DNA from: an uncultured Castellaniella sp.
GTDB lineage: Bacteria; Pseudomonadota; Gammaproteobacteria; Burkholderiales; Burkholderiaceae_B
Reading direction: 5' to 3'
Length of the DNA: 64,000 bases
Assembly: GCF_937988725.1 (NCBI RefSeq)
Contig: NZ_CALKHS010000004.1
Coordinates: forward strand, 372,001 to 436,000
Of the stretch, positions 8,770 through 17,685 are shown in pieces. Both the position numbers and the translations under genes were made by a program. The notes beneath the pieces were generated by a model. The model did not search any database. It saw only the letters and a list, made by a program, of their open reading frames with translations, and was not told the origin of the DNA. Each line of letters opens with the position of its first letter. The stretch's first letter is position 1.

Positions 8770-10361
8770 CAGTGGCGGAAGTGCCGGGTGCCGGTGAAGA
8801 CCATGGCGATGCCGCGCTCGTCGGCGGCGGCGATGACTTCGTCGTCGCGGATGCTGCCGCCGGGCTGGATCACGCAGGTCGCGCCAGCGTCGGCCACCAC
8901 GTCCAGGCCGTCCCGGAACGGGAAGAAGGCGTCCGAGGCCACGGCCGAGCCCTGCAGCGACAGGCCGGCCTTTTCCGCCTTGATCGACGCGATGCGGGCC
9001 GAGTCGATGCGGCTCATCTGGCCGGCGCCCACGCCCAGGGTCATGCTCTGGCCGCAAAAGACGATGGCGTTGGATTTCACGTACTGGGCCACGTTCCAGG
9101 CGAACAGCAGGTCCTGCATCTGGGCGGCGGTGGGCGCCAGGCGGGTGACGACCTTGACGTCGGATTCGTCGGCCGGGTGGCCGTCCGGATCCTGCACCAG
9201 CCAGCCGCCGCCGACGCGTTTGACGTCGAAGGGGTTGCGGGCGGCGCCCGGCGGGACTTCCAGCACCCGCACGTTCTTTTTCGCCGACAGGACGGCCAGC
9301 GCCGCGCCGGTGTAGGCCGGAGCGATCAGGACTTCCAGGAACTGTTCGCTGACTGCGCGGGCGGCGGCGTCGTCCACCGTGGTGTTGAAGGCGATGATGC
9401 CGCCGAAGGCGGAGGTCGGGTCGGTCTTGAAGGCCTGCTGGTAGGCGGCCAGCGCGTCCGCGCCCAGGGCCACGCCGCAGGGGTTGGCGTGCTTGACGAT
9501 GACGCAGGCGCCGGTGGCGAAGCTGCGCACGCATTCCCAGGCGGCGTCGGCATCGGCGATGTTGTTGTAGGACAGTTCCTTGCCTTGAATCTGGCGGTAG
9601 CCGGCCAGCAGGCCTTCGCCGATGGGCTTGTCGTGGTAGAAGGCCGCGCCCTGATGGGGATTTTCGCCGTAGCGCAGGGCCTGCTGGCGTTCCATCTGCA
9701 CGGTCAGCACGCGCGGCCAGGATTCGCGGGCCGGCACCTGCGCGGGCGCGGGCTCGCGGTCCGCCAGGCTGCTGAGGTAGGCCGCGATGGCGCCGTCGTA
9801 GGCGGCCGTGTGGGCGTAGACCTTGGCGGCCAGTTCCAGGCGCAGGCCGTAGGAAGGCTGGCGCGCCGGGCCGTCCATGTCGGCCAGCACGCGGGGGTAA
9901 TCGACGGGGTCGATGACCACCGTGACGCCGCCCTGGTCCGAGCCGTGGTTCTTGGCGGCGGAACGCAGCATGGCGGGGCCGCCGATGTCGATGTTCTCGA
10001 TGGCGTCGGCCAGGATGCAGTCGGGCTTGCTGACCGTCTGCTGGAAGGGATACAGATTGACCACCAGCAGGTCGATGGTCGGGATGTTCTGGTCCTTCAG
10101 GGTCTGCATGTGCTGCGGATCGTCGCGCCGGGCCAGCAGGCCGCCGTGGATGCGCGGGTGCAGGGTCTTGACCCGGCCGTCCAGGATTTCAGGGGAGCCG
10201 GTGTGGGTGGCGACTTCGGTCACGGACAGGCCGGCGTCGCGCAGCAGGCGGGCGGTGCCGCCGGTGGACAGCAGGGCCACGCCGCGCTGGGCCAGCGCCT
10301 GGGCGAATTCGACGACGCCCGATTTATCGGACACGGAGATCAAAGCAGTCTGTATGGTCAT
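8769..10361 (-). CDS. purH: Bifunctional AICAR transformylase / IMP cyclohydrolase
   Basis: PurH catalyses the last two steps of IMP synthesis. The 530-residue protein has an N-terminal MGS-like IMP cyclohydrolase domain (starting MTIQTALISVSDKSG, with the STGGTARLL phosphate loop). The C-terminal transformylase domain contains the catalytic KHANPCG motif and ends in a typical ...FTGTRHFRH terminus. It sits between fis and ruvC. Twenty-seven bases separate it from fis, and its stop overlaps the ruvC start. The dusB-fis-purH-ruvC order is familiar from betaproteobacteria. Confidence 0.97.
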   Translation of the reverse strand: MTIQTALISVSDKSGVVEFAQALAQRGVALLSTGGTARLLRDAGLSVTEVATHTGSPEILDGRVKTLHPRIHGGLLARRDDPQHMQTLKDQNIPTIDLLVVNLYPFQQTVSKPDCILADAIENIDIGGPAMLRSAAKNHGSDQGGVTVVIDPVDYPRVLADMDGPARQPSYGLRLELAAKVYAHTAAYDGAIAAYLSSLADREPAPAQVPARESWPRVLTVQMERQQALRYGENPHQGAAFYHDKPIGEGLLAGYRQIQGKELSYNNIADADAAWECVRSFATGACVIVKHANPCGVALGADALAAYQQAFKTDPTSAFGGIIAFNTTVDDAAARAVSEQFLEVLIAPAYTGAALAVLSAKKNVRVLEVPPGAARNPFDVKRVGGGWLVQDPDGHPADESDVKVVTRLAPTAAQMQDLLFAWNVAQYVKSNAIVFCGQSMTLGVGAGQMSRIDSARIASIKAEKAGLSLQGSAVASDAFFPFRDGLDVVADAGATCVIQPGGSIRDDEVIAAADERGIAMVFTGTRHFRH

Positions 10362-10388
10362 GGCAGCGGGGAAAGGACGGGAAGGAGA

Positions 10389-10628
10389 TCAGGCGGTCAG
10401 TTGGTGGACCTGGAGTTTCTTGCGCAGGGTGCCGCGGGTGATGCCCAGCATGTCGGCGGCGCGCGTCTGGTTGCCTTCGGTGCGTTCCAGCGCGACCTGC
10501 AGCACGGCGCGTTCGACGCACAGGTTCACCATGGCGAGCATGTCGTTGGGCGCGGAATCCCCGAGATCTTCGAAGTAGCGATCCAACTGGTCGCGAACGG
10601 CTTGTTCCAGGGGCGTCGTGGTAGGCAT
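10389..10628 (-). CDS. fis: Fis-type DNA-binding nucleoid protein
   Basis: Fis is a small dimeric nucleoid-associated protein that bends DNA and modulates rRNA and other promoters. The 79-residue product is shorter than the 98 residues of E. coli Fis but normal for betaproteobacteria. It carries the C-terminal helix-turn-helix signature EGNQTRAADMLGITRGTLRKK. The gene follows dusB by 40 bases, the conserved dusB-fis arrangement. The start at MPTTTPLEQ is chosen by alignment to the family; no clear Shine-Dalgarno sequence precedes it. Confidence 0.93.
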   Translation of the reverse strand: MPTTTPLEQAVRDQLDRYFEDLGDSAPNDMLAMVNLCVERAVLQVALERTEGNQTRAADMLGITRGTLRKKLQVHQLTA

Positions 10629-10668
10629 GGGATGGAGGGAATCAGGAAAGTGTCTTGAGTGGAAATCG

Positions 10669-11682
10669 TCAGTGCAATATGGCCGGGGCCGGGACGGCGA
10701 ACGCGCCGGCGGGCTGATCGTCCAGCCAGCGCCGCAGCGCCTGGGACTGCCGCGCCGTGCTGTCGAGCGCCATGATGGCGGGCAGCAGGGCGTCGGCCCC
10801 CGGCAGATCCGCCAGATACCAGCCGATGTGCTTGCGGGCAGTTCGCACCCCGGTGGTTTCGCCGTAAAACGTGTAGTGGTCTTCGAGATGGCCGAGCAGG
10901 TGTTCGCGCAGTTCGCCGTACGTGGGCGGCGCCAGATGGGTGCCGTGTTCCAGGTAGTGGGCGATCTCGCGAAAGATCCAGGGGCGACCCTGCGCGGCGC
11001 GTCCGACCATGATCGCATCGGCCCCAGTGTAGTCCAGAACGGCGCGGGCTTTTTCAGGGCTGTCGATATCGCCGTTGGCGATCAGGGGGATGCGGATGGC
11101 CTGGCGGACTTCGCGGATGGTGTCGTATTCGGCCTGGCCGGCATACAGGTCGCAGCGCGTGCGGCCGTGCAGGGTCAGGGCGGCGATGCCGCAGTCTTCC
11201 GCCAGGCGGGCGATGCGCACGGCGTTGCGGCTGTCGCGATCCCAGCCCGTGCGGGTCTTCAGGGTCACGGGAATGTCCAGCGGGGCGCAGGCCGCCACCA
11301 CGCTTTGGAGGATGCGGGCCACCAGGGCTTCGTCGCGCAGCAGCGCCGAGCCGGACGCCGCGTGGCAGACCTTCTTCACCGGGCAGCCCATGTTGATGTC
11401 GATGATGCGGGCGCCCTTGCGGATGTTGAACAGGGCGGCCTCGGCCAGCATGTCCGGGTCGGCGCCGGCGATCTGCACCGCGATCGGGTCGGGTTCGCCT
11501 TCGTGATTCAGGCGGCGGGACGTCTTCACGCTGTCCCACAGGCGCGGGTTGCTGGCGGCCATCTCGGAGACGGCATAGGCCGCGCCCAGCGCCTTGCACA
11601 GGCGCCGGTAGGGGCGGTCCGTGACCCCCGCCATGGGGGCCGCGCAGACGGGGTGGGGGAGGGTCCAGGTTCCGATACGCAT
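10669..11682 (-). CDS. dusB: tRNA-dihydrouridine synthase B
   Basis: DusB is an FMN enzyme reducing specific uridines of tRNA to dihydrouridine. The 337-residue product shows the TIM-barrel start CAAPMAGVTDRPYR, the INMGCPVKKVC motif with the probable catalytic cysteine at 106, the LTLHGRTR segment and the GADAIMVGRAAQG phosphate-binding loop. It precedes fis, as in enterobacteria, where the pair is co-transcribed. It begins 25 bases after the ubiH stop, so the transcript may start at ubiH. Confidence 0.95.
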   Translation of the reverse strand: MRIGTWTLPHPVCAAPMAGVTDRPYRRLCKALGAAYAVSEMAASNPRLWDSVKTSRRLNHEGEPDPIAVQIAGADPDMLAEAALFNIRKGARIIDINMGCPVKKVCHAASGSALLRDEALVARILQSVVAACAPLDIPVTLKTRTGWDRDSRNAVRIARLAEDCGIAALTLHGRTRCDLYAGQAEYDTIREVRQAIRIPLIANGDIDSPEKARAVLDYTGADAIMVGRAAQGRPWIFREIAHYLEHGTHLAPPTYGELREHLLGHLEDHYTFYGETTGVRTARKHIGWYLADLPGADALLPAIMALDSTARQSQALRRWLDDQPAGAFAVPAPAILH

Positions 11683-11707
11683 GGCCGGTATTGTAGAAGC
11701 AGGGGGG

Positions 11708-12859
11708 CTACAGCCGCTGGCCCTGCAGCAGATGGCGGGCCAGGGGCTTGCGCAGGGCCGGCAGCAGGTCCAGCGCCGCCAGGCCCAGGCCGCCCAGGTG
11801 GCGCATCACCGGGTTGGGCGTGGCGAAGGCGCGCGGCAGCAAGTCGGTGATGCCCAGGGTCAGCCCGCGATCCAGGCGGCGGCGGCGGGCGTGCCGTTCC
11901 AGCAGGGGCTGCAGCGGCTGTTCGGGATCCGCCAGCCAGGGCTGCAGGGCATGCGCCAGTTGGGCGGCATCGCGCAGGCCCAGGTTCAGTCCCTGGCCCG
12001 CGACCGGGTGCAGGGTCTGGGCCGCGTTGCCCACGGCGACGATGCCCTGTCCCTGCAGGCTGGGGCCCGCATGCAGGGACAGGGGGAATGTGTGGACGCC
12101 GCCCGTCCGTTCCAGGGCCCCGAGCCGCTGGCCGAAGGCGTCCTGCAGGGCCTGGTCGAAGGCGGCCGGCGGCAGGTCGGCCAGGGCGCGGGCCTGGTCG
12201 GGCCGGACGCACCAGACCAGGCTGTACAGATCCTGCCCGGCGGGGTGGGGCAGCAGGGCCAGCGGGCCGGTGCGGGTGAAGCGTTCGAACGCGCGCCCGG
12301 CGACGGGCCGGACGGCCCGGACCGTGGCCAGCACGGCGGTCTGGCCGTATTCGCGATGCAGCCCCTGGGGCCGGGCGCCGTCGGACATCAGCGCCAGGCG
12401 GCTGGTGGCGGGGCCGTCGGCCAGTCGCAGGGTGACGGGCTGGCCGGGCCGGGGCCGGGCCGGGCGTTCCGCGATCCGCCGCACGCCGCTGCGCCCCACC
12501 GCCGCATGCAGGGATTCCAGCAGAGCGTCGTAGGCCACGACGCAGCCCAGGCGGGGCACGCCCAGTTCCGCCTGGTCGATCAGGGTGCGGCCCAGGTGTC
12601 CCGCCTGGGATACGTGCACGGTCAGGATGTCGGCGGCGCGGGCCGGCCAGGCTCCCAGGTGCTGCAGCAGCTGGCGGCTGCCGTGGTTCAGGGCCAGGGC
12701 GCGGGGATCGATGGCCTGGTCGGGCGCGCGCGGAGCCGGATCGGGGCCCATCAGGGCGATGCGGTCCGGGCGCGGCGCGCTGCGGGCCAGGTCCAGGGCC
12801 AGCACGCAGCCGACCGGGCCGGAGCCGAGAATCACGATGTCGTAGGTCGGATCGGACAT
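11708..12859 (-). CDS. ubiH: UbiH-family FAD-dependent ubiquinone-biosynthesis monooxygenase
   Basis: This flavoprotein hydroxylates the aromatic ring of a ubiquinone precursor. The 383-residue protein has the N-terminal dinucleotide fold ILGSGPVGCVLALDLA and the late FAD motif GNAAQTLHPVAGQGLNLG. The latter has Asn in place of the more usual Asp and closely matches what I recall of E. coli UbiH. UbiF, UbiI and other COQ6-like paralogues are alternatives. It could be the first gene of the ubiH-dusB-fis-purH-ruvCA-recQ run. The 87-base gap to the divergent ctaG-like gene must hold both promoters. Confidence 0.82.
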   Translation of the reverse strand: MSDPTYDIVILGSGPVGCVLALDLARSAPRPDRIALMGPDPAPRAPDQAIDPRALALNHGSRQLLQHLGAWPARAADILTVHVSQAGHLGRTLIDQAELGVPRLGCVVAYDALLESLHAAVGRSGVRRIAERPARPRPGQPVTLRLADGPATSRLALMSDGARPQGLHREYGQTAVLATVRAVRPVAGRAFERFTRTGPLALLPHPAGQDLYSLVWCVRPDQARALADLPPAAFDQALQDAFGQRLGALERTGGVHTFPLSLHAGPSLQGQGIVAVGNAAQTLHPVAGQGLNLGLRDAAQLAHALQPWLADPEQPLQPLLERHARRRRLDRGLTLGITDLLPRAFATPNPVMRHLGGLGLAALDLLPALRKPLARHLLQGQRL

Positions 12860-12946
12860 GGGCAGGGCGGATGATCGGGAAAAACGACCATTTTAGAATG
12901 CTTTAAACTAAGCGGATCGCGTTTTTCCAAGCCTTCTGCCCGTCTC

Positions 12947-13804
12947 ATGGATCTGCTTGCCTGGCTGCAGCCCTGGGAATTTTCTCCCACTCTGGTACTG
13001 GCCTTCCTGGCCTCGGCATGGCTGTTCCTGCGCGGACTGCGTGTCCACCATGTGGGTCGCGTGCGCCAGACCTTGTTCTGGATCGGCTGGGTGCTGCTGT
13101 ACCTGTCCCTGCATACCCGGCTGGATTACTACGCCGAGCGCATGTTCTTCATCCATCGCGTGCAGCATCTGGTGCTGCACCATCTGGGGCCCTTGCTGAT
13201 CATGGGCGCGTATCCCGGCCAGGTCATGCGGGCGGGCCTGCCCCTGCGCTGGCGCGTGTGGCTGGCGGATGCGCGGCGGCGCGGCCCGGTGCGGCGCCTG
13301 GAAGCCCTGGCCACCCATCGTTTTCTGATTCCCTTCCTGTTCGTCCTGCTGGTGCTGATCTGGCTGGAACCCACGGTGCAGTTCTATTCCATGCTGGACT
13401 GGCGCATCTACCGCTTCATGAACTGGTCGGTGGTCATCAGCGGCCTGCTTTACTGGAATTTGATCCTGGACCGGCGGCCCCATCCGCCCGCCGCCCTGTC
13501 CGCGGGCGGCCGCATCTTTTCCCCGATCTTCACCATGGCGCCGCAGATGCTGGCCGGGGCGATCATCGCTTTCACGGGGCATGATCTGTATCCGGTCTTC
13601 GATCTCTGCGGCCGGGCGCTGCCCGGGTTCAGCGCGCTGGACGACCAGGTGATCGGCGGGCTGATCATGTGGGTGCCGGCGGGGCTGATCGAAACCTTCG
13701 GCCTGCTGTACGCCCTGGGCACCCTGATGCGCCTGTCCTCGCGCGGCCGCCTGCCGCCGCCCAGACGCCGGGTTCCGCGCCCCTCGGCCCGCGCGGTTTC
13801 GTAG
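12947..13804 (+). CDS. CtaG-like (caa3 assembly factor type) multi-pass membrane protein
   Basis: The 285-residue product has about seven membrane helices and the histidine-rich motif RVQHLVLHHLGPLL typical of the Caa3_CtaG family, whose members help assemble cytochrome c oxidases, probably through copper handling. Further conserved features are the TMAPQMLAGAII segment and the Arg/Pro-rich cytoplasmic tail. It is not the copper chaperone Cox11, which is also called CtaG in some genomes. It ends 7 bases before the start of the M48 peptidase gene. No oxidase genes adjoin it; the cbb3-like cluster lies 7 kb away. Confidence 0.8.
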   Translation: MDLLAWLQPWEFSPTLVLAFLASAWLFLRGLRVHHVGRVRQTLFWIGWVLLYLSLHTRLDYYAERMFFIHRVQHLVLHHLGPLLIMGAYPGQVMRAGLPLRWRVWLADARRRGPVRRLEALATHRFLIPFLFVLLVLIWLEPTVQFYSMLDWRIYRFMNWSVVISGLLYWNLILDRRPHPPAALSAGGRIFSPIFTMAPQMLAGAIIAFTGHDLYPVFDLCGRALPGFSALDDQVIGGLIMWVPAGLIETFGLLYALGTLMRLSSRGRLPPPRRRVPRPSARAVS

Positions 13805-13811
13805 GATGCCC

Positions 13812-15290
13812 ATGAATCCCTGCCTGCGCCGGATCGGACAAACCCTGTGCCTGTCGGCGGCGCTGGCCTGCGCCTTTCCCGCCTGGAGCCAGCCCATGGG
13901 GCTGCCCTCCATGGGTGCGGCGTCGGCGTCGGAACTGTCGCCCCTGGTGGAGCACACCCTGGGCCAGGCCATCATGGAACAGGGCCGCCATGACCCGACC
14001 TACATCGCGGATCTGGACATCAACCAGTACCTGACCGCCCTGGGACGCAAGCTGGCCGCGCACGCGCCGCAGGCGCTGTCCCAGACCATCACCGTTTTCG
14101 CGGTGCGCGATCCGGCCATCAACGCCTTCGCCCTGCCGGGCGGCTACATCGGCATCAACAGCGGCCTGGTCGTGGCCGCCCAGAGCGAATCCGAGCTGGC
14201 GGGGGTCCTGGCGCACGAGATCGGCCACGTCATGCAGCGCCACATCGCCCGGGGCATCGCCCAGCAATCGCAGGGCACCGGCCTGATGGTGGCCACCCTG
14301 GTCGGCGCCCTGCTGGCCGCTCTGGCGGGGCAGGGGGATCTGGCCATGGGGGTGGCGACGTTCGGCCAGGCCGCCACGATCGATCGCCAGTTGGGCTTTT
14401 CCCGCAGCGCCGAACAGGAAGCCGACCGCGCCGGATTCCAGATGATGCGCCAGGCGGGGTTCGACCCCCGGGGCATGCTGGACATGTTCCGGCGCCTGAT
14501 GAACGCGTCGCGCCTGAACGAGGGCACGGGCGGCGGCTATGCCTCGACCCACCCCCTGTCCATCCAGCGCCTGTCCGACATCGAGAACCGGCTGGCCGAA
14601 CTGCCCCCCGCCGCCGCGCACCCCGATCCCGAATTCTGGTTCGTGCGGGCGCGCCTGGCGCTGCTCCAGGCGCGCGGCGGCGCCGATGAGCGTCTGCGGC
14701 AGACCTTCAAGAGCGAGGCCCGCGACCGGCAGGGCAGCCGCAAGGCCGCCGCCCTGTACGGCCTGGCCTGGCTGGACTGGAAGGCGGGGCAGGCCGAGGC
14801 CGCCCGGCAGCAGCTGGAGGCCGCCCGGGCGGTGCAGACCGCGCCGCAGCTGGACATGCTGGACGTCCGCCTGGCGCGGGCGCGCAGCCCGAGCGCCGCG
14901 GCGGATGCGTCCGCCCAGGCCTGGAAACGCTGGCCGCAGAGCCAGGGGGTCGCGGACGAGCGCGCGCGCGCCCTGCAGGCGGCGGGCCAGGATCAGGCGG
15001 CGGTGGATTTCCTGAAGGCCGCCGTCCGGCAATGGCCCGACACGCCGGAATTCCAGCAACTGCTGTCCAACAGCCTGGAACGCCTGGGCGACAAGGTCCA
15101 GGCGCACGAAGCCATGGCGTCCTACTTCGAGCAGACGGGCGCCCTGCCGACGGCCATGGAGCACCTGCAGCAGGCGCGTCGCCTGTCCAAGGACTTCTAC
15201 GAGCAGTCGCGTCTGGACATGCGCATCCGCGCCCTGCGCGACAGCCTGGAAAACCAGCGGGCGCTGCTGGAACCCTACAAGAAGAAATAG
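13812..15290 (+). CDS. bepA: Periplasmic M48 zinc metalloprotease with TPR-like C-terminus (BepA/YfgC-like)
   Basis: BepA-type proteases degrade or chaperone misassembled outer-membrane proteins. The product has a signal peptide (about residues 1-27, cleaved near AWSQP) and an M48 catalytic domain with HEIGH at about 135-139 and the third zinc ligand in EQEADRAGF. A C-terminal half of about 200 residues is built of TPR-like helical pairs. The length (492 residues) matches BepA. AGGA at 13803-13806 gives good spacing to ATG 13812; ATG 13806 overlaps that site and is less likely. The gene follows the ctaG-like gene closely. Confidence 0.88.
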   Translation: MNPCLRRIGQTLCLSAALACAFPAWSQPMGLPSMGAASASELSPLVEHTLGQAIMEQGRHDPTYIADLDINQYLTALGRKLAAHAPQALSQTITVFAVRDPAINAFALPGGYIGINSGLVVAAQSESELAGVLAHEIGHVMQRHIARGIAQQSQGTGLMVATLVGALLAALAGQGDLAMGVATFGQAATIDRQLGFSRSAEQEADRAGFQMMRQAGFDPRGMLDMFRRLMNASRLNEGTGGGYASTHPLSIQRLSDIENRLAELPPAAAHPDPEFWFVRARLALLQARGGADERLRQTFKSEARDRQGSRKAAALYGLAWLDWKAGQAEAARQQLEAARAVQTAPQLDMLDVRLARARSPSAAADASAQAWKRWPQSQGVADERARALQAAGQDQAAVDFLKAAVRQWPDTPEFQQLLSNSLERLGDKVQAHEAMASYFEQTGALPTAMEHLQQARRLSKDFYEQSRLDMRIRALRDSLENQRALLEPYKKK

Positions 15291-15310
15291 CGCGCCGCGC
15301 GGGCGGGAGA

Positions 15311-16429
15311 CTAGCGCCCGCTGTCGAAGAACTGCAGCAGGCGGGCGGGCAGCCAGCCCAGGTGGCCGGGGAACATGCCGGTGACGAAACTGGCGTGTCC
15401 CCCCTGGCCGGGCTGGTGCAGCAGGACGTCCGGGGACACATCGCGGCTGCCGGGCAGGGATGCCTCGGGCACGAAGGGGTCGTTGCGGGCGTTCAGGATC
15501 AGCGTGGGCACGCGGATGCCGGACAGCAGCGGCAGGCTGGCCGCCCGGGTCCAGTAGTCCAGCGCGTTCCGGTAGCCGTGCATGGGGGCGGTGTACAGAT
15601 CGTCGAACTCGCGCAGGCTGCGCATGCGCTGGGTGCGCAGCACGTCCACCGAGCCCGGGAATTCCTGCGCCTTGTCGAAGATCTTGCGGCGGATGCTGCG
15701 CAGAAAGTGACGTGAATACAACTGCCGTCCCCATACGGTATCCGACAGCCGGCGCCCGCAGGCGGCCAGGTCCATGGGCACGGAAACGGCGGCGGCGGCG
15801 CGCAGGCCCCGCACGCCGTGGCCGGTTTCGCCCAGGTGCTTCAGCAGCGCGTTGCCCCCCAGGGAAATGCCCGCGGCATGCCAGGCGGCCTGCGGCAGAC
15901 GCGAGCGGGCATGGTCCAGCATGAAGGCGATTTCAGCGGAATCACCGCTGTAGTAGGCCCGCGCCATGCGGTTGGGCACGCCCGAGCAGCTGCGGAAATG
16001 AGCGGCCGCCACGGTCCAGCCCCGGTTGCGGAAGGCATGGGCGGCGGCCTGCATGTAAGGGCTCAGGCTGCTGCCTTCCAGACCGTGGAACAGGATCAGG
16101 GCGGGGGCGTTCGCGGGCAGCCTGGACCAGTCGGCCGGCTCCATCCAGCGGCTGGCGGCCGTGCCGACCAGGCTGGATTCGTGGGGCGTAGGCTGGCCGT
16201 CGGGCCGGACGTGCGGATCCAGGCCCGGACTGCACCAGTCCAGGTCCACGAAATCGCCGTCGGGCGTGTCGACCCGTTCGCGGACGAAGCGGATCGCGGG
16301 GTGCTGCGCGCAGAAGGCGCCGTACAGCGTCTGCGTGTGCCCGCCCGGCAGCCAGGCCGGCACCGGACAGCGGCTGAGATCGAGGCGGGCGGACGGGTCA
16401 GGGACGGATGCCGGCCTGTTCGTGGCCAT
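15311..16429 (-). CDS. YheT-like alpha/beta hydrolase
   Basis: This is a putative cytosolic esterase-type hydrolase of unknown substrate. The 372-residue protein opens with the family hallmark PAWLPGGHTQTLYG and has an LILFHGLEGSS oxyanion region. The nucleophile elbow AGISLGGNALLKHLGE contains the presumed catalytic Ser, and late Asp and His regions (ILNARNDPF and GGHASFV) complete the triad. The start at MATNRPASV is the most plausible; the frame extends upstream but into the zinc-finger gene. Even so, the two genes overlap by 32 bases, which implies coupled translation with the gene upstream. Confidence 0.85.
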   Translation of the reverse strand: MATNRPASVPDPSARLDLSRCPVPAWLPGGHTQTLYGAFCAQHPAIRFVRERVDTPDGDFVDLDWCSPGLDPHVRPDGQPTPHESSLVGTAASRWMEPADWSRLPANAPALILFHGLEGSSLSPYMQAAAHAFRNRGWTVAAAHFRSCSGVPNRMARAYYSGDSAEIAFMLDHARSRLPQAAWHAAGISLGGNALLKHLGETGHGVRGLRAAAAVSVPMDLAACGRRLSDTVWGRQLYSRHFLRSIRRKIFDKAQEFPGSVDVLRTQRMRSLREFDDLYTAPMHGYRNALDYWTRAASLPLLSGIRVPTLILNARNDPFVPEASLPGSRDVSPDVLLHQPGQGGHASFVTGMFPGHLGWLPARLLQFFDSGR

Positions 16430-16628
16430 GCGGGTGGTCGCCGTCGCGCAGGATGTATTCAGTGCCACAGTACTGGCATCTGGCAACCCCGTTCTTCACG
16501 ACTTCGATGTAGGTGCGGGGATGCATGGACCAGAGCGGTGACTTCGGGCCGGGGCAGTAGACCGGCAGGTCTTCGGCGCCGACGGCGATGGGTTCCGGTT
16601 TCGGGGATGAAGCGGGCGTGCTGCTCAT
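16398..16628 (-). CDS. Small zinc-finger protein (zf-CHCC type)
   Basis: The 76-residue product carries the pattern CPGPKSPLWSMHPRTY followed by CQYCGTEY. Its Cys/His ligands are characteristic of the zf-CHCC family, which is related to the mitochondrial complex I subunit NDUFS6. Its bacterial function is not established. The His-rich tail (GDHPHGHEQ) could add a metal site. It lies 11 bases downstream of ilvE on the same strand and overlaps the YheT-like gene, so the three probably form one transcript; ilvE beside such a zinc-finger gene is familiar in Burkholderiales. Confidence 0.85.
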   Translation of the reverse strand: MSSTPASSPKPEPIAVGAEDLPVYCPGPKSPLWSMHPRTYIEVVKNGVARCQYCGTEYILRDGDHPHGHEQAGIRP

Positions 16629-16639
16629 GGAGGTTCCTG

Positions 16640-17560
16640 TCAGACTTTCGAGAGCCAGTGATGGTATTTCGGGGTTTTGCCCGAGACGGCTTCGAAGAAT
16701 GCTTTTTGCAATTGGGCGGTGATGGGGCCGCGTTCCCCGGCGCCGATCTGGCGGCCGTCGATTTCGCGGATGGGCGTGACTTCGGCGGCCGTGCCGGTGA
16801 AGAAGGCCTCGTCGGCGATGTACAGATCGTCGCGCGTCAGGCGGCGGGACACGACCTGCAGGCCCAGGTCGGCGGCGATCTGGTGGATGGAGGCGCGCGT
16901 GATGCCGGTCAGGGCGCAGGCGATGTCCGGTTCGTAAATCACGCCGTCGCGCACGATGAAGAGATTTTCGCCCGAGCCTTCGGCCACGAAGCCGTTGGTG
17001 TCCAGCAGGATGGCTTCGTCGTAGCCGTGTTCCAGGGCTTCGGTGTTGGCCAGGATGGAATTGGCGTAGGTGCTGGCGATCTTCGCCCGGGGCATGGTGA
17101 CGTTCACATGCTGGCGGGCGTAGGACGAGATCTTGACGCGGATGCCCTGCTTCAGGGCTTCTTCGCCCAGGTAGGCGCCCCAGGACCAGGCGGCGATGGC
17201 GACGTGCACCTGCGCGCCCTTGGGCGAGACGCCCATTTTTTCGGAACCGTAGAACACGATGGGCCGGATGTAGCAGGATTCCAGTTCGTTGCGGCGCACG
17301 ACTTCGATCTGGGCTTCGGAGATCGCCTCGCGGGTGTAGGGGATCTTCATCTGGTAGATGTGCGCCGAATTGAACAGGCGCCGGGTGTGGTCTTCCAGGC
17401 GGAAGATGGCGGTGCCGTGGTCGGTCTTGTAGGCGCGCACGCCTTCGAAAACGGACAGGCCGTAATGCAGCGAATGTGTCAGGACGTGGGTGGTGGCGTC
17501 GCGCCAGGGCACGAGCTTGCCGTCATACCAGATCACCCCATCGCGGTCAGCCATGGACAT
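16640..17560 (-). CDS. ilvE: Branched-chain amino acid aminotransferase
   Basis: IlvE is a fold-type IV PLP aminotransferase interconverting Leu, Ile and Val with their 2-oxo acids. The 306-residue product shows LHYGLSVFEGVRAY, RLEDHTRRL, the PLP lysine region RAKIASTYANS, and the signature EGSGENLFIV with the downstream GTAAEVTPI loop. GGGGAG lies about 7 bases before the ATG at 17560; a second in-frame ATG is two codons downstream. It is divergent from rhlE, with 125 bases between the genes for both promoters. Confidence 0.96.
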   Translation of the reverse strand: MSMADRDGVIWYDGKLVPWRDATTHVLTHSLHYGLSVFEGVRAYKTDHGTAIFRLEDHTRRLFNSAHIYQMKIPYTREAISEAQIEVVRRNELESCYIRPIVFYGSEKMGVSPKGAQVHVAIAAWSWGAYLGEEALKQGIRVKISSYARQHVNVTMPRAKIASTYANSILANTEALEHGYDEAILLDTNGFVAEGSGENLFIVRDGVIYEPDIACALTGITRASIHQIAADLGLQVVSRRLTRDDLYIADEAFFTGTAAEVTPIREIDGRQIGAGERGPITAQLQKAFFEAVSGKTPKYHHWLSKV

Positions 17561-17685
17561 TGCCGTCTCCCCAGATGAATAGGGCTTTATTGTACCAATT
17601 GCCCGCCCTGCGGCGATGCACGTTAAAATACGCTGTTCATGAACACGCAGGGCCGATTCCGGCGCCTGTGTTCCTCTAGCTACGA

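Noticed and set aside
8221..9534. 437-codon version of ruvC
   Set aside because: The upstream part is a purH shadow; RuvC begins at MRILGVDPG at 8769.
10389..11018. 209-codon version of fis
   Set aside because: The extra N-terminus is out-of-frame dusB; the conserved Fis protein starts at 10628.
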